A stretch of 35,870 nt of DNA from Flavobacteriales bacterium (lineage in GTDB: Bacteria > Bacteroidota > Bacteroidia > Flavobacteriales > Flavobacteriaceae): positions 1-35,870 of the forward strand of contig SGZC01000004.1 of the NCBI GenBank assembly GCA_004213605.1, in the 5' to 3' direction. Below are positions 16,807 to 25,212 of this stretch, piece after piece (the stretch's first letter is position 1; each line of letters begins with the position of its first letter). The notes below the pieces were generated by a model. The model worked only from the letters and a program-made list of their open reading frames with translations, was not told the DNA's origin and did no database searches. Both the position numbers and the translations under genes were made by a program.

Positions 16807-17823
16807 ATGATTCAAAAAATAAAAGAGCACATAGCTGATGTAGAGACATTTTCACCAAAGTCACTAGATGAGTTAGAGCAATTCCGAATAAAATATCTTG
16901 GAAAAAAAGGGCTATTGAACGATTTTTTTGCTGAGTTTAAAAATGTTCCCAACAACCAAAAAAAAGAGTTTGGGCAGACAATTAATCTTCTAAAGACCAA
17001 AGCAATAGAAAAAGTTAATTTACAAAAAGTAGTGTTGTCCAAAGGAGAAGAAGTAAAGGGGAGTTATGGAGACTTAACCCGCCCAGGAGAACCAAATGAG
17101 TTAGGGTCCAGACATCCAATTTCTATTGTAAAGAATAAGATTATAGATATTTTTTCGAGGATTGGATTTAATGTTTCTGAAGGGCCAGAGATTGAGGACG
17201 ATTGGCATAATTTTACAGCTTTAAATCTCCCTGAATATCATCCTGCCAGAGACATGCAGGACACTTTTTTTATCGAAAAAGACCCGGATGTGCTGTTAAG
17301 GACCCATACTTCTTCAGTGCAAGTTCGCTACATGGAAAACAACCAACCTCCCATTCGAACAATTTCGCCTGGTAGAGTATTTAGAAACGAAGCTATATCT
17401 GCAAGATCTCACTGTTTTTTTCATCAAGTAGAAGGTTTGTATGTAGATAAAGGGGTGAGTTTTGCAGATTTAAAACAAACATTACAATACTTTACGACCG
17501 AGATGTTTGGGAAATCTAAAATTCGTTTACGACCTTCTTACTTCCCTTTCACAGAGCCAAGTGCAGAGGTTGACGTATATTGGGGCTTAGAAACAGAAAC
17601 GGATTATAAAATGACTAAAGGAACTGGTTGGTTAGAAATTATGGGATGTGGTATGGTAGACCCAAATGTTTTAAAAAACTGTAATATAGACCCTGAGATA
17701 TATTCAGGTTTTGCCTTTGGTATGGGGATTGATCGTATTGCTTTATTATTGCACCAAATCCCAGATATTCGTATGTTTAGTGAAAACGATGTTCGTTTTC
17801 TAGAGCAGTTTAAAAGTCAATAA
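16807..17823 (+). CDS. pheS: Phenylalanine--tRNA ligase alpha subunit
   Basis: 338 residues, the usual length. The cytoplasmic alpha2beta2 enzyme charges tRNA-Phe. An N-terminal coiled-coil arm (about 1-85) is followed by the class II catalytic core: [12 protein letters not shown], motif 2 [41 protein letters not shown], and motif 3 [14 protein letters not shown] near the end. PheT, the beta subunit, is not in the window, as is common in Bacteroidetes where the two genes are unlinked. It has its own promoter and is followed after 19 bases by a small unknown gene with a hairpin-like repeat between them. Confidence 0.97.
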   Translation: MIQKIKEHIADVETFSPKSLDELEQFRIKYLGKKGLLNDFFAEFKNVPNNQKKEFGQTINLLKTKAIEKVNLQKVVLSKGEEVKGSYGDLTRPGEPNELGSRHPISIVKNKIIDIFSRIGFNVSEGPEIEDDWHNFTALNLPEYHPARDMQDTFFIEKDPDVLLRTHTSSVQVRYMENNQPPIRTISPGRVFRNEAISARSHCFFHQVEGLYVDKGVSFADLKQTLQYFTTEMFGKSKIRLRPSYFPFTEPSAEVDVYWGLETETDYKMTKGTGWLEIMGCGMVDPNVLKNCNIDPEIYSGFAFGMGIDRIALLLHQIPDIRMFSENDVRFLEQFKSQ

Positions 17824-17844
17824 TCTTAAAAATCTTTTTAAGAT
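17823..17844 (+). repeat. Perfect 10-base inverted repeat over the start of the gene after pheS
   Basis: ATCTTAAAAA-TC-TTTTTAAGAT is a perfect inverted repeat with a two-base centre (a four-base loop if the inner pair opens). It begins on the last base of the pheS stop codon and includes the first two bases of the next ATG. There is no T-run after it, so it is not a standard terminator. Confidence 0.6.
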
Positions 17845-18238
17845 GAAAAAAGATATAAAAATTCCAGTTGTCGAAAAAATTCAAGTGCTTGCGACTCAAG
17901 AGTGGGACAAAGATTTTTTAGCTAAAACTTGGAATGTTTATGTGGTTAACAATCGCGAAGATATTATAGAGTCTGTTTTAGTGATGTCAAGAGGCAATTA
18001 TAAAAATAAAAAAACCTCTACCTTACGCCATGGTTTAGGAGATTTGCCGCCTCATATGGGAGCGAAAGTAGAAATGATTACAGAGGAGGTTTTAGGCTTT
18101 ACCAATGAGTATATCGTCACTTTTTTTGCTGAAGGACAACTTTTTGACAAAACATTTATTTTTAAGCCTTATAGCGTCAAAGAAAACAATACGGTGTTTA
18201 TTGATTTGATGGGACAAGATTGCGTATTAGCTGTGTAG
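17843..18238 (+). CDS. Small conserved-looking protein downstream of pheS, function unknown
   Basis: 131 residues, soluble, no signal peptide. The sequence is mainly beta (KTWNVYVVNNREDIIESVLVMSRGNY, EYIVTFFAEGQLFDKTFIFKPYSV, NTVFIDLMGQDCVLAV), consistent with a small sandwich fold. I recognise no family. It starts 19 bases after the pheS stop and so is likely co-transcribed. The phrase RHGLGDLPPHMGAKVEMI in the middle is the most distinctive part and a good query. Nothing in it resembles a tRNA-binding or editing domain that I know. Confidence 0.8.
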   Translation: MKKDIKIPVVEKIQVLATQEWDKDFLAKTWNVYVVNNREDIIESVLVMSRGNYKNKKTSTLRHGLGDLPPHMGAKVEMITEEVLGFTNEYIVTFFAEGQLFDKTFIFKPYSVKENNTVFIDLMGQDCVLAV

Positions 18239-18271
18239 CGAAAACCTTTGATGGAGTTTTTACTGTATGAA

Positions 18272-19273
18272 TTAATCCAATTTATTAGTGAGATCTTTAA
18301 ATATATCCTTAGCATTTCCACCCTCATACAAAATAGTATAAACAGCGTTTATTATCGGAGTCTTGGCATTATTTTCTTTATTTAAATTTAGTTGATATGC
18401 GCTTTTGGCAGCATAATACCCTTCAGCCACCATACTCATTTCCATTTGTGCACTTTTTACTGTATATCCTTTACCAATCATGTTACCAAACATTCTATTT
18501 CTACTAAAGGTAGAGTAGCCAGTCACTAACAAATCTCCTAAATACGCAGAGCCATTAATGTCTCGTTTCATCTTATAAACTTTCTTTACATATTTTTTCA
18601 TTTCACGAATAGCGTTACTCATTAAAACACTTTGAAAGTTATCTCCATAGCCTAATCCGTGTGCTATTCCAGCTGCAATGGCATAAATATTTTTAAGCAT
18701 TGCTGCGTATTCCGTACCAATAATATCCTCACTTATTTTACATTTTATATAATCACAGCTTAAGGATTGCGATACCACCTGTGCTTTTACTTCTTTTGCA
18801 CAAGCAATGGTAAGGTAAGAAAGACGTTCTAATGCAACTTCTTCTGCGTGACAAGGGCCCGATATAATTCCTATGTTTTCAAAAGGCACCTCTTGAAAAT
18901 TACAAAAATGTTCTCCAACAATCAAATTGGTTTCTGGTACAATTCCTTTGATAGCAGAAAATATTACTTTGTCTTTAATGTCGACAGTAAGTAATTCAAG
19001 TTCTTTATATAAAAAAGCAGAGGGAATTACAAAAATAAGATAATCGGCATAAGTGGCCGATTCATTAATATCGTTACTGAGTTTTAGTTTTGAGGTGTCA
19101 AACTCAACAGAGCTTAGATAATTAGGATTGTGTTTATGTTTATGGAGATATTTTAAGGCTGATTCGTTTCGCATGTACCATCCAACTTCTTCTAAATTTT
19201 CACACAACATTTTCACAATAGCCGTTGCCCAACTTCCTCCACCAAAAACAGCAAACTTTGGTTTACTTGACAT
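18272..19273 (-). CDS. gpsA: Glycerol-3-phosphate dehydrogenase [NAD(P)+]
   Basis: 333 residues, cytoplasmic. It reduces dihydroxyacetone phosphate to sn-glycerol-3-phosphate for phospholipid synthesis. Seen: the N-terminal nucleotide fold FAVFGGGSWATAIVKML, the substrate-site stretch ISGPCHAEEVALE, and the C-terminal helical part with AAMLKNIYAIAAGIAHGLGYGDNFQS, where the Lys is the likely catalytic residue. It lies downstream of nadD on the same strand but has its own good promoter in the 66-base gap. Confidence 0.95.
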   Translation of the reverse strand: MSSKPKFAVFGGGSWATAIVKMLCENLEEVGWYMRNESALKYLHKHKHNPNYLSSVEFDTSKLKLSNDINESATYADYLIFVIPSAFLYKELELLTVDIKDKVIFSAIKGIVPETNLIVGEHFCNFQEVPFENIGIISGPCHAEEVALERLSYLTIACAKEVKAQVVSQSLSCDYIKCKISEDIIGTEYAAMLKNIYAIAAGIAHGLGYGDNFQSVLMSNAIREMKKYVKKVYKMKRDINGSAYLGDLLVTGYSTFSRNRMFGNMIGKGYTVKSAQMEMSMVAEGYYAAKSAYQLNLNKENNAKTPIINAVYTILYEGGNAKDIFKDLTNKLD

Positions 19274-19290
19274 AAAAATAATATTTAACT

Positions 19291-19321
19291 CAAAAATACA
19301 TAATAATAACAGGCTCTACAA
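19291..19321 (-). promoter_or_regulatory. Promoter for gpsA: TTG-N20-TATTTTTG
   Basis: On the minus strand TTG (19321-19319) and TATTTTTG (19298-19291) are 20 bases apart, the same spacing as in the pheS promoter. Transcription should begin near 19284, about 11 bases before the ATG. Confidence 0.65.
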
Positions 19322-19339
19322 AATAAGTTCTTTGGAGCT

Positions 19340-19924
19340 TTATTTATAAAAATTCATTTCGTCTAAATATTCCCAAACTTTTTGTGGTAATAAAGGTTTG
19401 ACGTTTTTGTTTGATTTAATACTTTTTCTAATAAATGTGGAAGATATTTCTACTACAGGCGCAGCTACTTCTATTATTTTTGAATGATTAGATAACATTA
19501 TTTCACTATCGCCTTTTGAAATTCTTGGGTAGATATAAATAAAATACCGATCTAAGATTACCTCAAAATTTTTCCATTTATGGAAGCTTTTTAAATTGTC
19601 TTCTCCCATGATCAAACAAAAATTTATAGTTGGATGTTTTTCTTCAAGTGCAACTAAAGTATTCACGGTAAAACTTGGTTGCGGAAGATGGAATTCTATG
19701 TTGCTAGCTTTTAAATTCGGAAAATCTTCAGTTGCAATTCGAACCATTGCTAATCGATGCACATCGTCCAATAAGGTTTTCTTTTTTTTATGAGGATTAT
19801 GAGGAGTAACTACCATCCAGACCTCTTCAAGATCAGAAAATTCAGCTATATGATTTGCAATGATTAAATGTCCTACGTGGATAGGGTTAAAGCTCCCAAA
19901 AAACAAACCAACTTTTTTATTCAT
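19340..19924 (-). CDS. nadD: Nicotinate-nucleotide adenylyltransferase
   Basis: About 194 residues. It adenylates nicotinate mononucleotide to deamido-NAD in NAD synthesis. Seen: the nucleotidyltransferase motif GSFNPIHVGH near the start, VVTPHNPHKKK, the GEDN phrase, and ISSTFIRKSI near the end. The track begins at 19933 (MKEMNKKVG); I prefer the second Met at 19924 because the family starts just before the first strand. Either start lies inside the end of gmk, so the two are translationally coupled. Confidence 0.95.
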   Translation of the reverse strand: MNKKVGLFFGSFNPIHVGHLIIANHIAEFSDLEEVWMVVTPHNPHKKKKTLLDDVHRLAMVRIATEDFPNLKASNIEFHLPQPSFTVNTLVALEEKHPTINFCLIMGEDNLKSFHKWKNFEVILDRYFIYIYPRISKGDSEIMLSNHSKIIEVAAPVVEISSTFIRKSIKSNKNVKPLLPQKVWEYLDEMNFYK

Positions 19925-20498
19925 TTCCTTCATGAATAAATTTTTCTACTAATTCTTCAGCTTCATTTAATGCAATATCTAAATCGTTATTTTCTATAAT
20001 AAAATCAAACTGTGGTGCAGTGGCTAATTCGACAGAGGCTTTAGCAATTCGCATATTAATTTTCTCATCGCTTTCGGTTTTACGTTTTTTTAATCTGATT
20101 TTTAGCTCGTCTACACTGGGAGGTTTTACAAAAACAGCCAACGTTTCCTTAGGAAATTTCTTCTTAATCCTAAGGCCTCCAACAACATCGATATCAAAAA
20201 TAACATTTTTACCATTTGCCCATATTCGTTCTATTTCCTTTTTTAAGGTTCCATAAAAATTGTCACGATACACTTCTTCCCATTCTAAAAAGTCTTCCTT
20301 TTTTATATGTTGTTTAAATTGCCTCAAACTTATAAAATAATATTCTTGGCCGTGAATCTCACCTTTTCTGGGTTCTCTTGAAGTTGCAGAAATCGAAAAA
20401 TCTAGATTTAATTTTTCTTGTTTAAGCAAATATTGTACGATGGTAGTTTTTCCACTTCCTGAAGGTGCTGAAAAAACAATTAATTTTCCTCCTGCCAT
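19917..20498 (-). CDS. gmk: Guanylate kinase
   Basis: 193 residues, the normal length. It phosphorylates GMP to GDP. The P-loop is SAPSGSGKTT, followed by the GMP-binding stretch SATSREPRKGEIHGQEYYFIS and the lid region LKKRKTESDEKINMRIAKA. Its start overlaps the yicC stop as TAATG and its end overlaps nadD, forming the common yicC-gmk-nadD order. Confidence 0.97.
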   Translation of the reverse strand: MAGGKLIVFSAPSGSGKTTIVQYLLKQEKLNLDFSISATSREPRKGEIHGQEYYFISLRQFKQHIKKEDFLEWEEVYRDNFYGTLKKEIERIWANGKNVIFDIDVVGGLRIKKKFPKETLAVFVKPPSVDELKIRLKKRKTESDEKINMRIAKASVELATAPQFDFIIENNDLDIALNEAEELVEKFIHEGNE

Positions 20499-21355
20499 TA
20501 CAAAACGTTTAGGGATTGTTCTTTAATTTTTTCCAATTCATCTTTCATTTGCACAACCAATTGTTGCATGGGAGCATGATTGGATTTTGATCCTATGGTA
20601 TTAATCTCCCTTCCAATTTCTTGACATATAAAACTTATTTTTTTACCATTTGAATCTGAAGAATCTAGCGTTTTGTTAAAGTAATTTAAATGATTTTTTA
20701 AACGTACTTTTTCCTCTGTTATATCGTATTTTTCAAGATAATAAATCAGCTCTTGTTCAAAACGGTTTTCATCCACCGCTTCTTTTAAATCTTCAACCGC
20801 TTTACGAAGGCGGTCCTTAACAATAGCGATACGATCAGTATCAATGGCTATAACTTTGGTTAATAATTCTGAAATATTTTTAATTCTTATGTTAAAATCT
20901 TTTTCCAGCACCTTCCCTTCATCAGATCTATATTTGTTAATAGCTATTAAAGCTTTATTTACAGCGTCTAAAATGTTTTCAAATTCGTTCGCATCAATTT
21001 CTTCTCGTTCGGTTTTCATAGAGTCTGGCATTTTTATAGCCATTTTTATGAGCTCTACGTCCCCAACAGGAATAATACTTTTTAGTTGCTTCATATACTG
21101 TTTTACAACAACTTCATTTACTTTTGAAGATGTTTTTTCGCCAGTAATTTCAACATATAAGTTAAAATCTACCTTTCCTCGCACTAACGATTTAGAAATA
21201 CGTTTACGAATTTCTAATTCTTTCCCTCTGTAAGAAGAGGGAACTCTTGTATTTAAATCTATATTTTTGCTGTTTAAAGATTTTATTTCTACCGTTATTT
21301 TTTTGGTTGGTAACTGGATAACCGATTTACCATATCCGGTCATAGATTTAATCAT
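20498..21355 (-). CDS. yicC: YicC/YloC family endoribonuclease-like protein
   Basis: 285 residues. It opens with the family hallmark MIKSMTGYG and ends with NHAPMQQLVVQMKDELEKIKEQSLNVL, the conserved C-terminal DUF1732 segment. E. coli YicC is reported to be an endoribonuclease involved in small-RNA turnover, so an RNA role is likely. It is the first gene of the yicC-gmk-nadD unit, with a perfect -7 element just upstream. Confidence 0.94.
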   Translation of the reverse strand: MIKSMTGYGKSVIQLPTKKITVEIKSLNSKNIDLNTRVPSSYRGKELEIRKRISKSLVRGKVDFNLYVEITGEKTSSKVNEVVVKQYMKQLKSIIPVGDVELIKMAIKMPDSMKTEREEIDANEFENILDAVNKALIAINKYRSDEGKVLEKDFNIRIKNISELLTKVIAIDTDRIAIVKDRLRKAVEDLKEAVDENRFEQELIYYLEKYDITEEKVRLKNHLNYFNKTLDSSDSNGKKISFICQEIGREINTIGSKSNHAPMQQLVVQMKDELEKIKEQSLNVL

Positions 21356-21375
21356 AGAATTGCCATTTTATAAGT

Positions 21376-21383
21376 CAAAGGTA
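21376..21383 (-). promoter_or_regulatory. Promoter -7 element TACCTTTG for yicC-gmk-nadD
   Basis: An exact TAnnTTTG match on the minus strand, 20 bases before the yicC ATG and inside the 48-base gap after the SdpI-like gene. It implies a short leader of about 14 bases. No TTG lies at standard spacing. Confidence 0.5.
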
Positions 21384-21403
21384 CTAAAATACAATGGAGT
21401 AAA

Positions 21404-21766
21404 TTAGTTGGATATCTTGTGATGATCTTTCTCTTTAAATTTTCTTTTGAGTTGTTTCTCTGTGAAATACAAAACGGAAAGGATTAACGCGGAATGAATT
21501 ATAATTGTTATGAGAAAATTATTTTTAGGATAGAGAAAATATAAGAAAGGCGGAATGAAAAACGAATAGACAGAAAAATTAATTAAAAGCTTTGCAGCAT
21601 ACTTATTAGCAAAAGACCAATTCTCATTATTTTTCATAGACCGTTTCGTTCTGTAACCATAGAAATAATTTATTTTTTTTGGTGGATATTTAAAATATAT
21701 AAAGGAAATGATTAGCATAAAAATACAATATCCTAATGCGATTATTAATTGATTTTCATTGGTCAT
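21404..21766 (-). CDS. SdpI family membrane protein
   Basis: 120 residues with three predicted spans (about 7-25, 60-79, 86-103). The phrase YFYGYRTKRSMKNNENWSFANKYAAKLL matches the conserved SdpI/YhfL segment. In Bacillus subtilis SdpI is immunity against the SdpC toxin and a signal to its repressor, but short homologues are widespread and mostly unstudied. No toxin gene is next to it. It starts within the stop of the hydrolase gene (ATGA overlap), so the two are made from one message. Confidence 0.82.
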   Translation of the reverse strand: MTNENQLIIALGYCIFMLIISFIYFKYPPKKINYFYGYRTKRSMKNNENWSFANKYAAKLLINFSVYSFFIPPFLYFLYPKNNFLITIIIHSALILSVLYFTEKQLKRKFKEKDHHKISN

Positions 21767-22725
21767 AGCTTTTCATTTAAAAAAGTAATGGTTCTTTTTT
21801 CGCTGTAATATGTTTCGTTGGTATAATGAAACCCTACATGTCCTCCAAAGGTAGGTGTTTCTAAATATATATACTTTGAAAATTCTGCATTTTCAAATGG
21901 GAAACAATCAGTACTTAAAAAACTATCATTTTTAGCATTTAAAATCAAGACAGGAATTTTAATAGTTGGTAAGAATTGTTTGCTGCTGTTTTTTTGATAG
22001 TAGTCATATGCATTTTTAAATCCATGTGCTTTTGAAGTATAAATATCATCAAAATCTTTTAAAGTTTTAACTTTTTTTAATTCTGTTACAGACATCTTAT
22101 CGGGATATTGCTTCATTTTTAGTTTGTATTTTTTACGCAAGCTTTTTAAAAATACAGTTCTATAAGGCCAGTTTTTTCGCTCGTTTAAACTTTCTAAAGA
22201 TCCTCTTAAACTTATTGGGACCGATATTGCCACTCCTTTTTTTATTTCTTTGGGGAGATCATCTCGTTCTCCTAAATACTTTAACAACAAATTAGCTCCC
22301 AGACTAAAACCAACTAACACTATTTCCCGATAGACTTCCTTTTGTAAAATATGAGTTATTAAAAATTCTAAATCGTCTGTTTTTCCTGAATGGTATGATT
22401 GATAGGCTAAATTATTTTCGCCACTACAGCCCCTGTAATTCATTGCAGCAATATTATAATTGTTTTTTAATAATTCATTAGCAGCACCTTTAATATATGT
22501 TCTTTGAGCATTTCCCTCAAGACCGTGCAATAAAATAGCTACTTTCCCAGAAGGGTTTTTGGTAAAAGACCAATCAATATCAATAAAATCATTGTCAGGT
22601 AAAATTACTCGTTCTCTTTCCTGAACTAAACCAGGAGGAACTCTTAGTTTTGCTGAGTATATCGTTGAAAAATGTCCGTTCTTATAAAAAAAAGAAGGCG
22701 TATAAATACTATTTACAATCGGCAT
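21763..22725 (-). CDS. YheT-like alpha/beta hydrolase
   Basis: About 320 residues from the Met at 22725 (MPIVNSIYTPSFFYKNGHFSTIY); the track start at 22758 adds 11 residues that overlie a promoter-like TTTACTTTGC. Seen: the oxyanion strand LLHGLEGNAQRTY, NYRGCSGENN, the nucleophile elbow GFSLGAN, and a His near the end (FGGHVGFHY) as in YheT/EMB8 proteins. Substrate unknown; some relatives act on lipids or esters. The ATGA overlap couples it to the SdpI-like gene. Confidence 0.88.
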   Translation of the reverse strand: MPIVNSIYTPSFFYKNGHFSTIYSAKLRVPPGLVQERERVILPDNDFIDIDWSFTKNPSGKVAILLHGLEGNAQRTYIKGAANELLKNNYNIAAMNYRGCSGENNLAYQSYHSGKTDDLEFLITHILQKEVYREIVLVGFSLGANLLLKYLGERDDLPKEIKKGVAISVPISLRGSLESLNERKNWPYRTVFLKSLRKKYKLKMKQYPDKMSVTELKKVKTLKDFDDIYTSKAHGFKNAYDYYQKNSSKQFLPTIKIPVLILNAKNDSFLSTDCFPFENAEFSKYIYLETPTFGGHVGFHYTNETYYSEKRTITFLNEKL

Positions 22726-22775
22726 TTTTTTTAGCAAAGTAAAAAAAATACGCATCATACTTCAAAAAAGAATTT

Positions 22776-22783
22776 TATTTTTG
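22776..22783 (+). promoter_or_regulatory. Promoter -7 element TATTTTTG for the thioesterase gene
   Basis: An exact TAnnTTTG match ending 9 bases before the ATG at 22793. Its final TTG is what the ORF track took as a start codon. With a start of transcription about 7 bases downstream the message would have almost no leader. Confidence 0.45.
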
Positions 22784-22792
22784 AAAAAAAAG

Positions 22793-23269
22793 ATGTATTC
22801 AAAAGAATTTGAAGTTCGATGGAGTGATTTAGACGCAAATCGTCACTTAGCCAATAGTAGTTATATTAACTTTATGAGTCATACGCGCTTGAGTTATATG
22901 ATGGAAAACGGTTTTGGGCAACAGAACATGGTAAAAAATAATATTGGGCCTGTAGTTTTTTATGAACATATGTTTTATTTTAAAGAGATTTTTGCAGGAG
23001 AACCAATTCGGGTGTCTCTTCAATTGAAAGGGATTTCTAAAAATGGAATGTATTTTGAATTTCAGCATAATTTTTACAATCATGAGGGGAAAAACATGGC
23101 ACGTTGTAATATGATGGGAGGTTGGATCGATCTTCAAACTAGAAAGTTACGAGACTTACCTGAAAAACTTTTTTCAATATTAGATGATTTAGAAACAACA
23201 GCAGATTTTAAAATTCTAACAAAGGAAGACACTAGAAAATTCAATCAATTTCCTCAAAAACTTAGTTAA
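22793..23269 (+). CDS. Hotdog-fold acyl-CoA thioesterase
   Basis: 158 residues from the ATG at 22793; the TTG start in the track at 22781 lies inside a promoter element and adds only MKKK. It is a single hotdog domain of the 4HBT/FadM type: EVRWSDLDANRHLANSSYINFM holds the likely catalytic Asp, followed by GPVVFYEHMFYFKEI and a long strand region. It should hydrolyse acyl-CoA thioesters; the chain is unknown. Its stop overlaps the stop of the convergent EamA gene by four bases. Confidence 0.9.
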   Translation: MYSKEFEVRWSDLDANRHLANSSYINFMSHTRLSYMMENGFGQQNMVKNNIGPVVFYEHMFYFKEIFAGEPIRVSLQLKGISKNGMYFEFQHNFYNHEGKNMARCNMMGGWIDLQTRKLRDLPEKLFSILDDLETTADFKILTKEDTRKFNQFPQKLS

Positions 23270-24156
23270 GCAATTTTAGGTTTTCGGGTTGACAAAAATA
23301 CGCCTACAAAAATTAATATTGCTGAACCTATCCGGAGCGGATTTAAAGAATCAGCTTCCATCATTACAGCGAAAATAACTGCGATAACCGGTTGTAAATA
23401 TATAAATGCTCCTATGGTCGAAGGTTGTAGTTGTTTTAAAGCATATATATTGAAAAGATAGGTAAAAAAAGTAGTGCCAATTACAACAAATGCCAACTTC
23501 CCAATAATAAGTAAAGGTAACGCTTGCCAATTAACTGCAGCAAATTCGTTAAATCCGATAGGGAAATTAATCACAAAAGCTATTAAAAAAAACCATTTCA
23601 TTAAGGTGATAGAATGATATTTTTTAACAAGAGGTTTAACAATTATTAAATATATGGCGTATGATGTAGCGTTAATTAAAAACAAAATATTTCCTAAAGG
23701 AATATTTGGCGCGTTGTTTTGTTTCTTTATTCCAAAAAATATTAAGGCTAACGCTCCTAAAAGTCCTAATCCAATACCCACATATTTACGCCAAGTAATC
23801 TTTTCTTTTAAAAAAACCGCAGACAGTATAAGTAATATAACAGGAACTAGTGTTATTACCACTGAACTATTTATTGGTGTTGAAAGGCTCAATCCTTTGA
23901 AGAACATCAGCATATTGATTGTCATTCCAAACAATCCACAAGCTACAAAACGCAACATGTCAGACTTTTCTATTTTTTCATTAGGAAACCCAATACTAAA
24001 TAGCCAAAAAAGAGCAGCAGCTCCACTTATACGTAAAAAAATAAACCCGTAAGGTTCAATTACATATGGCATTAAATCTTTTGCGATCGTATGGTTGATA
24101 CCGTAAATAACACTAGTAGCAGTTGCTGCAAGAAAGGCAAGGTTACGTTGATTCAT
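23266..24156 (-). CDS. EamA-family (DMT) transporter
   Basis: 296 residues with ten hydrophobic spans arranged as two EamA repeats, each ending in a typical phrase (LVPVILLILSAVFLKEKITWRKYVGIGLGLLGA and YLQPVIAVIFAVMMEADSLNPLRIGSAILIFVGVFLS). These inner-membrane carriers export amino acids or other small metabolites; substrate cannot be told. The first span carries GINHTIAKDLMP. It follows the DUF481 gene after 12 bases on the same strand. Confidence 0.92.
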   Translation of the reverse strand: MNQRNLAFLAATATSVIYGINHTIAKDLMPYVIEPYGFIFLRISGAAALFWLFSIGFPNEKIEKSDMLRFVACGLFGMTINMLMFFKGLSLSTPINSSVVITLVPVILLILSAVFLKEKITWRKYVGIGLGLLGALALIFFGIKKQNNAPNIPLGNILFLINATSYAIYLIIVKPLVKKYHSITLMKWFFLIAFVINFPIGFNEFAAVNWQALPLLIIGKLAFVVIGTTFFTYLFNIYALKQLQPSTIGAFIYLQPVIAVIFAVMMEADSLNPLRIGSAILIFVGVFLSTRKPKIA

Positions 24157-24168
24157 AGGGGGATTTAT

Positions 24169-25179
24169 TTATTTTAACTCCCAGCCAAAACCACTATTGA
24201 ACACATAATCAAATTCACTACCTGTATCTGCTGGCTGATTATCATAATTTAATGAAAAATCAAATTTTATATAAAAATCCCAAGGCATATCATATTTTAG
24301 ATTGATATTATAATCAAATCTAAAACGATCACTTTCGGTTAAACTATAATAGCCAATGACATCAGTGCTTAGGTAAAAGTCATTAAAATCAAACATATTT
24401 AACCCTGCTCCAAGGTTTACCTCCGTTGAGTTTTTGTCTACTGTAGGATCAAAATAGGTTTCAATATTATAGTTTAATCCAGTTCTTAGCCCTAGATAAA
24501 GTTTATTGGTTCGCATAATATATTTCCCAATTCCCAACAGACTCGTTGTTCTTCCTTTTAAGGCTTGTTCTGTGTTTGATAAAAATGAAACTTGAGCAAT
24601 TCCAAAAAAATCATTAACAAAAAATCGTTGAGCATCTAAGTCTCCCTGTATCCTTTTTGTGATATCTACTTCATCTTGGTTGTTAATGGTATTGCCATAA
24701 CTAGCATTAAAGTTCCATTTTTTACCAACATACATTAGAGCACTATTTAGGTTAAACTGAACTGCATTGTTTGCTTTAGTTAAATTAAAACCTAAATCTA
24801 TATTTCCTTTAAACCTGCTCCAAAATTTTGTTCCAGATTCTTTAACCTGCGAAAGGTTTTCGAGATTTGTTTCAAAAACAAATCCTTTATTATCTCTTAT
24901 TTCTATAATATTGGTTTTAGTTGTTTTTGCTGTGCCAAGATAATACTCACCATTCAATAACAATATTACAAAAGTTTGGTTGAGGTAAATTTCAGAAACC
25001 TCCTTAAACTCAATCTTAAAATCCTTATCACTGTAGGATGTTTTCATAGTTAAGGTGCCATTTAACAGTGTTTTAATCTCACCTACAAGGACATCATTGT
25101 TTTTAAATTTTATAGAATCGTTTTGAGAGAAGCTATAAAATCCCATTAAAAAAAATACAATAAATAATGGCTTAGTCAT
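24169..25179 (-). CDS. DUF481 outer-membrane beta-barrel protein
   Basis: 336 residues with a signal peptide (MTKPLFIVFFLMGFYSFSQ). Residues about 20-110 form a small beta domain (DSIKFKNNDVLVGEIKTLLNGTLTMKT), and residues 115-336 are alternating strands with aromatic ends (FWSRFKGNIDLGFNLTKANNAVQFNLN ... FDYVFNSGFGWELK), as in the YdiY/DUF481 family of outer-membrane barrels. The terminal residues are Leu-Lys rather than the usual aromatic, but the WEL strand ends normally. Function unknown. It has a perfect -7 element and probably shares a message with the EamA gene. Confidence 0.88.
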   Translation of the reverse strand: MTKPLFIVFFLMGFYSFSQNDSIKFKNNDVLVGEIKTLLNGTLTMKTSYSDKDFKIEFKEVSEIYLNQTFVILLLNGEYYLGTAKTTKTNIIEIRDNKGFVFETNLENLSQVKESGTKFWSRFKGNIDLGFNLTKANNAVQFNLNSALMYVGKKWNFNASYGNTINNQDEVDITKRIQGDLDAQRFFVNDFFGIAQVSFLSNTEQALKGRTTSLLGIGKYIMRTNKLYLGLRTGLNYNIETYFDPTVDKNSTEVNLGAGLNMFDFNDFYLSTDVIGYYSLTESDRFRFDYNINLKYDMPWDFYIKFDFSLNYDNQPADTGSEFDYVFNSGFGWELK

Positions 25180-25195
25180 TATAATTTTTAATTGT

Positions 25196-25203
25196 CAAAA
25201 ATA
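25196..25203 (-). promoter_or_regulatory. Promoter -7 element TATTTTTG for the DUF481 gene
   Basis: An exact TAnnTTTG match on the minus strand in the 33-base gap after the ArsC-like gene, 16 bases before the DUF481 ATG. No TTG at standard spacing. Confidence 0.45.
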
Positions 25204-25212
25204 ACTAAAATT

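Noticed and set aside
21404-21766. Toxin-immunity system around the SdpI-like gene
   Set aside because: No toxin, secretion or maturation gene lies next to it; neighbours are a hydrolase and yicC.
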